Below, one piece after another: positions 57,941 through 64,000 of a stretch of DNA of 64,000 bases (the first letter of the stretch is position 1; the number at the start of each line of letters is the position of its first letter). Source of the stretch: Nepenthes gracilis (lineage: Eukaryota; Streptophyta; Magnoliopsida; Caryophyllales; Nepenthaceae); NCBI GenBank assembly GCA_033239525.1, contig BSYO01000004.1:15972037-16036036 (forward strand), in the 5' to 3' direction. The notes under the pieces were generated by a model that had not been told where the DNA came from, did no database searches, and saw nothing but the letters and a program-made list of their open reading frames with translations. The position numbers were made by a program, and so were the translations under genes.

Positions 57941-59377
57941 CAAAGAAAAAAAATTAAGGACTACCATAGAAAATGAAAATTGTCAACTAAAACACACGAA
58001 AAGTTTTGTGAAAATCTGCGCGTAAAGCAACGAGGGCAGCAAAACAGACCAGTGCTTATCAGCACACCAACCGGGTATACAAAAGCAGGGACCAGTGCTG
58101 TTCAGTACTCCTTGCAGCAAAAGTGGTCCAGCATCACTTCAGCATCGCAACCGCCGACAGAATGCAGGCTGTTTCAGCAGAAGGTTTTGTAACTAACCAC
58201 CACAACATTTGCTGTTAAGCAGCAAATCCAGGGCTGGGTTCAGTAAAAGCAGCAGCTCCCCAGGAATAGAGCCAACCATCCGGGCCACATCAAACCAACC
58301 CGAACCAGACTCCAATGGATACACCAATCTCCATATCAGTAGACAGATACCTTTCAGAAGCCCAACTCTGGGCGCCAGCACCAGCAGTGGATTCATCCAA
58401 CACAGCAGTCAAAAAACCAACACAGCAAGATCAGCAACCTCCAATTTAACTACAATTAGCAGCAAGAGCAGCGTTCCAGGCCAACAGCATTGTGGACCCA
58501 TCAGAATCTGCTATTCAAGAGCAGAAAAAGCAGAAAGGATGCAGCAGCCGCACCCCAGCATCAGAACCAATGTATCATCAGAAGACAGCAACAGCTACCA
58601 TCCATACTGCGCCCGGACATACCATAGTAGCAGCCAGCGCAGACACAGATCAGCCACGTTACCACAATGCTCAAATCAGCATGGTGGACAACCATATAGC
58701 AGCATAAAATTCCAATAGGCCAAAAACATCAAGCGCAGCAAAATCCAATAAGCCAAATATCTGCTAATCAGCAGCACCATTGCGGTCAATCAGATTCCAT
58801 CAGCACAAGGAATTTTAGCTAGTTAAGCCTATGGCGATCATTGCATCAGTAATGATGCAAGCATCAGCATAGCACAGTAGTTGCTCTTCATAGCAAAGTC
58901 CGAATCAATTTACATCCAACAAGATTTTCACCTACTACAAGAGCAGATCCCATATCCCATATTCAAAAGGTAGCCCAATTTATACATCCGTTGCAGTCCC
59001 CCAACAGCATCAGATAGAGGAGCCCAATACTTCAGATAACTGAAGCATCTATGGACTACAGCCAACAACATCCCTGCAGAGCCCAACTATAGAGCTGCAC
59101 ATACAACACCAGCATTTCACAGCCATCATATCAGAAGGGTCAAGGCACTCGGTAAAGTTATAACAGGTAGATAGCCGGCCGATTGCCAACAGCTCCCTCA
59201 CCTTAACAGAGAAGCTCCAAAACAAGGTCCCTAACAAGACCAGACTTAGGGATCCAAACCATCCAAACTGGGCACATACCCAACATTATTCAAACCAAAA
59301 CAAGATAGCATGCATCATTAATCTAGCATAAAATAGAGGACCAAAAACAGGGTTCCTAGGAAACCCCAGCCAAAAAA

Positions 59378-61101
59378 TTAACCCCAGCAGTATATCCTAA
59401 GAGCAGGGCGTGCCTCTGGATTTCCTAGAGGTAGCTTTTTCTTTTTCCTAGTCTTAGTCATCTTCCAATCATTTTCCATTTCTCGCATTTCATCTCCCAA
59501 AGAGGATTTCGATGAGTATTTCAACGAAATCCTCTTAATAGAAGTAGGGGTAAGTAAATATTCATCCAAGTCCAATGGGTGAGAGTCAGGCCCGGAGTCA
59601 GGGGAGGTAGGAGCCAAATCATTACTCTGAGAAGTCACACCCAGGCAACCGGAGGCATCCAAGAGGCAGGATTGGACACCATTGTCTGCAGGAAAGATAG
59701 AAGGTACAGCCAAGCCCATTTGGGAGGGAAGAGGGTCTTGATTTACAGGCCTAATAACATCCAACTCATGAGGCATTGGATCAACAACAACCACCTTGGA
59801 TGGACATTGGCCAGAGAGAACCCCAGAATCGATTGGAGGTTCGGCCAATTGGGAACCACAATCCACTTGAGGGACAGATGTGGAGGGATGGTCAGAGACC
59901 GGCATCAATTCATTGGGAGAGCAGGCTTTGAGGTCCAGAGGTGGGAGCATATCATTTGAGGTGCTGCCGGAAAGATCCACAGGGGACAGAGACTCCATAC
60001 CATGACCAGAAATCACAGGGGTCGTGGGCACCAGCATTCCAGAGATTGAATGAGAATCCACAGCAGCTCCAATGGGGGGTTGCTCACAACCCCAAGAGAG
60101 GGAACACAGCCATCAGGCGACGGCACAGAGCAGGGCAGTGGAGCCAGTTTGGGTAGTTCCACAGGAGCAGAAATGGGTGGGATGGAGCAAGAGTTACCAG
60201 CAGAAGGTTTTGAAACCTTGGAATGACAATGAGCTTCTTCATGCCCCAGCCTACTGCATCGCCTGCATCTGATCGGCCTCCAGCTATACTCCACCTTCAC
60301 CACAAAGGGAGCCGAGTCATGGCACGACTTGATGGTGAGGCATTTGGGAAAGGGGCCGTCGACCCCCACTTCAACACATATCCTTGCAGAAGAAAGGTTC
60401 TCCATACGGGCAGTTCGGGGATCCAGCTGAAGAGGAACACCAACTGCACTAGCCACCCAACTTAGACCGTCCAGAGTCCAGTAATCAAGCGACAAGTTGT
60501 GAAGTTTGATCCAGATGGGGAAGCGACTAAGTTCCACTTTGTTCAAGATCATGCCCGGCATCCAGTGTTGGAGGAAAATAGCCTTCCCCGCCAGAAGCCA
60601 TGGACCGGCTTGTAAGCATTTTTCCATCGTCTCCAACGACGAGAACCGGAAGAAGAAATAACCACATTCGTTACATGCAATGTGTGTGAGCCCAAATCGT
60701 GTCCAAATCTTCTTCACTATTGCTTTAATCGCAAGAAAATGGGGAGGGGAATCGTAGAAATGGCCTACTAAAGTGCAACCCCAGAATTCGTATCCTTCGC
60801 TTACGACCTCTGGCGGAGGAGAGAAGACGGATGATTCATCCCCACCAACAAGAGAGGGGAAGAATTTCAGTTCCTTCCGAGCCTCAATGCTGTCTTTGCG
60901 TACACTATCAGCCCACCGGGATGAGCTCTGCGCTTGGCGTTCGGAGCTGCTATCAGAGGCCTTAGGATTCGAAGAGTCTAGAATCATACAGTCTGGAGGA
61001 TGAATCGAAGTCGACTCAGGCTCTGAGAACGAAGGAGCAAGGGGGACAAGGTTTACGGAGTGCTGAACAGAACCTGAGGGTGGCTCGAGGTGGCCGGCCA
61101 T
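59378..61101 (-). pseudogene. HAL-1 ORF1: DUF4283-like, zinc knuckle, motif-bearing tail
   Basis: The ATG at 61101 lies in an excellent context (CCGCCATGGCC) and has no upstream alternative. N-terminal about 75 residues are Ser-rich. Then come KELKFFPSLVGG and FSPPPEVVSEG, the DUF4283-like core (LVGHFYDSPPHFLAIKAI, YFFFRFSSLETMEKCL, GMILNKVELSRFPIWIKL, DGLSWVASAVGVPLQL) and the CCHC knuckle CRRCSRLGHEEAHC after VEYSWRPIR. A one-base shift near 60070 moves the frame. The tail (60061-59378) is Pro/Ser/Asp-rich, holds LLTPTSIKRISLKYSSKSS, and ends KTRKKKKLPLG and RIYCWG. Length is about 570 residues when both frames are counted. It is predicted to bind nucleic acid; no enzyme motif is present. 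Confidence 0.88.
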
Positions 61102-61201
61102 GGCGGACGAAGACGAGAATTCAAAATCGAAGGCGGAGCAACGACAGTGACGATTTCAAAATTGAAATCGAGGAGAGAGGAGAGAGTTTCTCACTCTAGT
61201 C
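61102..61201 (-). promoter_or_regulatory. HAL-1 5' UTR with palindromic block
   Basis: From the 5' end: GACTAGAGTGAGAAACTCTC, a CT-rich stretch, then GATTTCAATTTTGAAATC, a near-perfect palindrome 34-51 nt from the 5' end. Equivalent blocks lie at 34027 (GATTTCAAATTCGAAATC), 18243 and 28241. LINE promoters are internal, so this is a candidate promoter or RNA element. Confidence 0.5.
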
Positions 61202-61214
61202 AAGAACACAATAC

Positions 61215-61413
61215 AAATTATTATGAATGTACAAATAAGCCAAAACCAGGAACCAAACCCCAAAATGGCCACCTGAACCAATCGACATATATCGCAGACA
61301 CAACACGATAGGAAGGCAATAACCACCAATGATCAATCAGTAGGCAAGGGGGCAGCTTCATCTACAATTCACACTCAACCCCCTCATTTTTTTCCCCATT
61401 TTTCCTTTTTTTT
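61215..61413 (-). repeat. LINE-E 3' UTR, ORF2-proximal part with purine tract
   Basis: On the minus strand: TATATAAAAAAAAAAGG and further A/G runs directly after the stop, then GTTGAGTGTGAATTG. It is the other half of the 3' UTR interrupted by HAL-1. Confidence 0.7.
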
Positions 61414-64000
61414 TTATATACCCCACCGCATCCGAGACGACTGGAGACACCCCTTATCAGGCACCGAGATGGTCATTAATTTAAATCTCACAACATTGAC
61501 TACCGAAGAAAAAATTTGGGAAATGACCTGACTCTGCCTTCGGAAGAACTATTCCAAAGGAAACGGCGTAAAATGCAATCAATTGCTTTAAGGATGGTTT
61601 TGGGCAAAATAAAAAAGAGGCCCAGTAGAGGTGGATAGAAGAGAGGATGGAGGCAACGAGTTGCAATCGCCCACCAAAGGAGAGCCATCTACTTTTCCAT
61701 GATGTGATTCTCTTAGTGATTCTATCAGTGAGAGATTTACAATCAGAAACCGAGAGCCTAGAGGTGATCAATGGGACCCCCAGGTATCTTATAGGAAGTT
61801 TGCACACTTTAAATCCCATGATAGCAGCTATGTCCTGGTGAAGAGAAGCGTCCTTAGAGCAGATGAAGATTTCACTTTTCTTCAGATTAGCAGATAGGCC
61901 AGAGGTAACATGAAATTCATCAAGGCATTCCTTGAGGATCATTGTTGATTGGGAATCAGCCTGGGAGAAGAGGAGGAGGTCATCAGCAGAGGCAAGCATA
62001 ACAATCTGTGATTCGGCGCATTTCCAGTGAAATTTAAAATTATTATCCCGCCTTGCCTTGACCTCAATAATGCCATTTAGAACTTCCATCACAAGGACAA
62101 ATAAATAGGGAGAAAGCGGATCCCCTTGGCGGAGACCTTTACCATCTTTGAATAAGCCAACAACTTCCCCATTGATGTTGAGTGAATACATCGGAGTAGT
62201 AATGCATTGGCTGATCCAATTGACCATTTGTGGGGGAAACTTCATGAGGGTCAGAATATTGATAATAAAATCCCAATAGACAGAGTCATAAGCTTTCATA
62301 AGATCAGCCTTCATAGTACATCTAGACGAGTCTGATCCAAGATGATACTTATGCAGGAGCTCCTGAGCTAAAAGGATATTATCACTAATCTGCCTCCCCT
62401 CCACAAAGGCCGTTTGGCATCTATCGACCAGGAACGGAAGAGTGGCCTTGATTCTGTTGGCAAGTATTTTAGATATCACTTTGTAAATGACATTGCAACA
62501 AGAGATCGGGCGGTAGTCTGAAACCGATCGTGGGGACTGGACCTTAGGATTTTTTTTTTTTTGGTAAGTAAATATTTTGGATTCATGGGAGAGGACCTTA
62601 GGAATAAGGCTGATCAAATTGGTGTTCAACTGTTTAAGGAGCTTTGCATGATTAAAGAAGTCATGGATTGCTTCAGAAACAGTATGACCCGTTATCTCCC
62701 AAGAGTCCTTAAAGAATTTCGATGTAAAACCGTCAGGACCGGGAGCTCTGTCATCACCAATGGAGAAGATCGCAGAGCGGATTTCCTCCTCACTAACCGC
62801 CCTAACAAGGGGTCCAATTAGTGAGTCAGGGACAGTATTTAGGATGTAGGGACGGAGCCGATTTGCCTCCGCCGTCCCATGGGATCGACCAAATCCCAGA
62901 GCTTTTTTGAAATGGCCTTCAATTAGATTATTAAGCTCCTCCGGTCCTTTAGTAGGGTTACCTGACTCATCAAGGAGGGAGATAATCCTATTCCGGTTAT
63001 TGTTCCCACTAACAGTCTTGAAAAAGAATTTTGTGCATTGGTCACCCTCTTTGATCTATTTGATCTTGGCTTTTTGGCGGAGGAAGTCTGCCTCCTTAGC
63101 CATTGCAGAATAATAAGCAGCCTTACAATGTCGTTCAATGCCACAATTCCTTGTGTGAGGGATGATCATAGATTGGATATCTTCCAGGCATTTCGAGTAC
63201 GAACAACCACTTCATGAACATCTCCATTCTGAACGTTAAGATTTTTGAGCGCACTCTTCACCTTTTTGAGAGAGGACACCAGCTTAAACATTGGGGTACC
63301 AGCACTTTCAGACTCCCAAGCTTCCTTGACCAAAGGAAGGGAATTTGGGGAATTTGTGAGAAAGTTATTAAACCGGAACATTCCACGGTTACGGGCAACC
63401 CAACCAGCAGGAAGACTCCCCAGCAGGAATGCATGGGGAGTGATCAGATAATCTGGCTGGTGGGAAAACTGCTTTAGATCTTCTAAAAAGATTAAACCAA
63501 GGATCGTTCGCAACAACTCTATCTAATTTCCTGAAGATACAAGTAGTGGGTTCGCGACCATCGTTCCAGGTGAAAAACTGGCCTTCATGACTGACATCTT
63601 CAAGGTCACAGTCTCTAAAGCATTCATTAATGTCAGTGGCACTTTTATAGTGCCAGGATCCTCCTAGGTCTCAGTCGCCGAGCGAATAGCATTAAAGTCG
63701 CCCAAGACAGCCCAAGGAATATCAGTCGAGAGGCCTGAATGCCTCCTAAGGCTTTGCCAAAGGAGTTTTCTAGGACCCTCAAAGTTTGCACCATACACAA
63801 AGGACAAGAGGCAATGAGCGTTATCTTCCAGGAAAGACACATCGGTATGGATAACCTAGTCATCGTTGGAAATAACTTTAACATCCACCTTGTTTGGGTC
63901 CCATCCAACCCAGATCCTCCCAACAGAGGAGGTGGAATAGTTCATGGACCACATCCATTGAGGATTAATCCTATCTGAAATAGAGACTTAATCATCCAAA
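61414..64000 (-). pseudogene. LINE-E ORF2, partial (start outside the window)
   Basis: Endonuclease fragments (64000-63540) include VGRIWVGWDP and GDFNAIRSA with frameshifts and stops. 63516-63166 holds RGMFRFNNFLTNSPNSLPLV, the linker after the endonuclease. The reverse transcriptase runs from 62629 to 61500 with VIYKVISKILANRIK, TAFVEGRQISDNILLAQ, DLMKAYDSVYW and GLRQGDPLSPYLF. Motif C is SADDLLLF in place of FADD. IRYLGVPLI and SWKSRWLSFGGRLQLVAS follow. A 43 bp insertion (62550-62592) adds LSHESKIFTYQKKK between LIPKV and QSPR. Near 61500 most of the C-terminal region is deleted; only RMRWGI and the stop at 61414 remain. Confidence 0.9.
62550..62592 (-). mobile_element. Tail-only insertion, 43 bp, with 11 bp target-site duplication
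   Basis: The direct repeat ggaccttagga lies at 62539-62549 and 62593-62603. On the minus strand the insert is TCTCCCATGAATCCAAAATA, then TTTACTTACC and 13 A, that is, only the last 30 bases of the Family I terminus. Confidence 0.9.

Larger units (their letters stand above)
57806..61201 (-). mobile_element. HAL-1: complete ORF1-only retrotransposon, 3.4 kb
   Basis: The element is bounded by the 13 bp duplication aagaacacaatac at 57793-57805 and 61202-61214, so both ends are defined. On the minus strand it has a 100 nt 5' UTR with palindrome GATTTCAATTTTGAAATC, an ORF1 (61101-59378) with one frameshift, a 1.5 kb GCTG-rich 3' UTR, and a Family I terminus with 14 A. ORF2 is wholly absent and there is no A-rich tract between ORF1 and the 3' UTR. 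This is the layout of mammalian HAL1 half-LINEs. Mobilisation must rely on ORF2 protein supplied elsewhere. Confidence 0.9.
56776..64000 (-). mobile_element. LINE-E, Family I LINE continuing past the window, split by HAL-1
   Basis: The minus strand reads ORF2 (64000-61414), purine tract, 3' UTR (61413-61215), HAL-1 insertion (57806-61201 plus duplication), remaining 3' UTR (57792-56906) and Family I terminus with T run 56776-56784. The internal order fits the other Family I elements. A 43 bp tail-only insertion lies at 62550-62592. Confidence 0.88.

Overview
The window is a repeat-only stretch of a large plant nuclear genome, almost certainly a flowering plant. Every protein-like segment comes from non-LTR retrotransposons (LINEs) of the plant L1 type. 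ORF1 proteins carry a DUF4283-like domain and a CCHC zinc knuckle. ORF2 proteins carry an APE-type endonuclease, a reverse transcriptase with FADD, and a C-terminal zinc-binding domain. I found no host gene, rRNA or genuine tRNA gene, no LTR retrotransposon and no DNA transposon. The species cannot be named from this sequence.

Layout, using my own labels. LINE-A (+) fills 1-6593. A CCGGAG-rich repeat and two LINE fragments fill 6594-8753. LINE-B (-) fills 8754-16560 and is preceded by a second copy of the first part of its ORF2 (16565-18222). Two copies of a 4.6-4.7 kb block follow: Dup-A (18228-22945) and Dup-B (about 28222-32868). Each holds an ORF1-only element on + (HAL-5), invaded by an ORF1-only element on - (HAL-4). 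LINE-C (+) lies between the two blocks. An ORF1-only Family II copy (HAL-6, -), a truncated 5' end and old 3' UTRs run to 37639. HAL-2 (+) ends at 40859. LINE-D (-) fills 41246-49376 and carries three nested insertions. Nested 3' ends, including HAL-3, fill 49377-56775, and an ORF-less element (53211-55422) sits inside one of them. LINE-E (-) runs from 56776 past the window end and is split by a complete ORF1-only element (HAL-1, 57806-61201).

The elements appear to form one interdependent system. Autonomous LINEs, ORF1-only elements resembling the mammalian HAL1 half-LINEs, an ORF-less 5'UTR+3'UTR element, a tRNA-derived SINE and insertions of only 26-43 bp all share one 3' terminus, ACTTACC followed by poly(A). 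The long elements also share a conserved box (GCTCGGGGTATGCCCTAGCG) and a hairpin (CTCCAAGT...ACTTGGAG) just before it. Target-site duplications (TSDs) of 8-16 bp flank eight insertions. Two 3' UTR types occur: a GCTG/TGCTGG-rich type (Family I) and a type made of degenerate ACTCCGG...CCGGAGT dyads (Family II).

No element looks intact: all ORF2 copies carry stops, frameshifts or insertions. Some features, namely the LINE-B partial dimer and the Dup-A/Dup-B differences at CTG/CAG sites, could be assembly or base-calling effects. All identities are by eye; no database search or alignment program was run.
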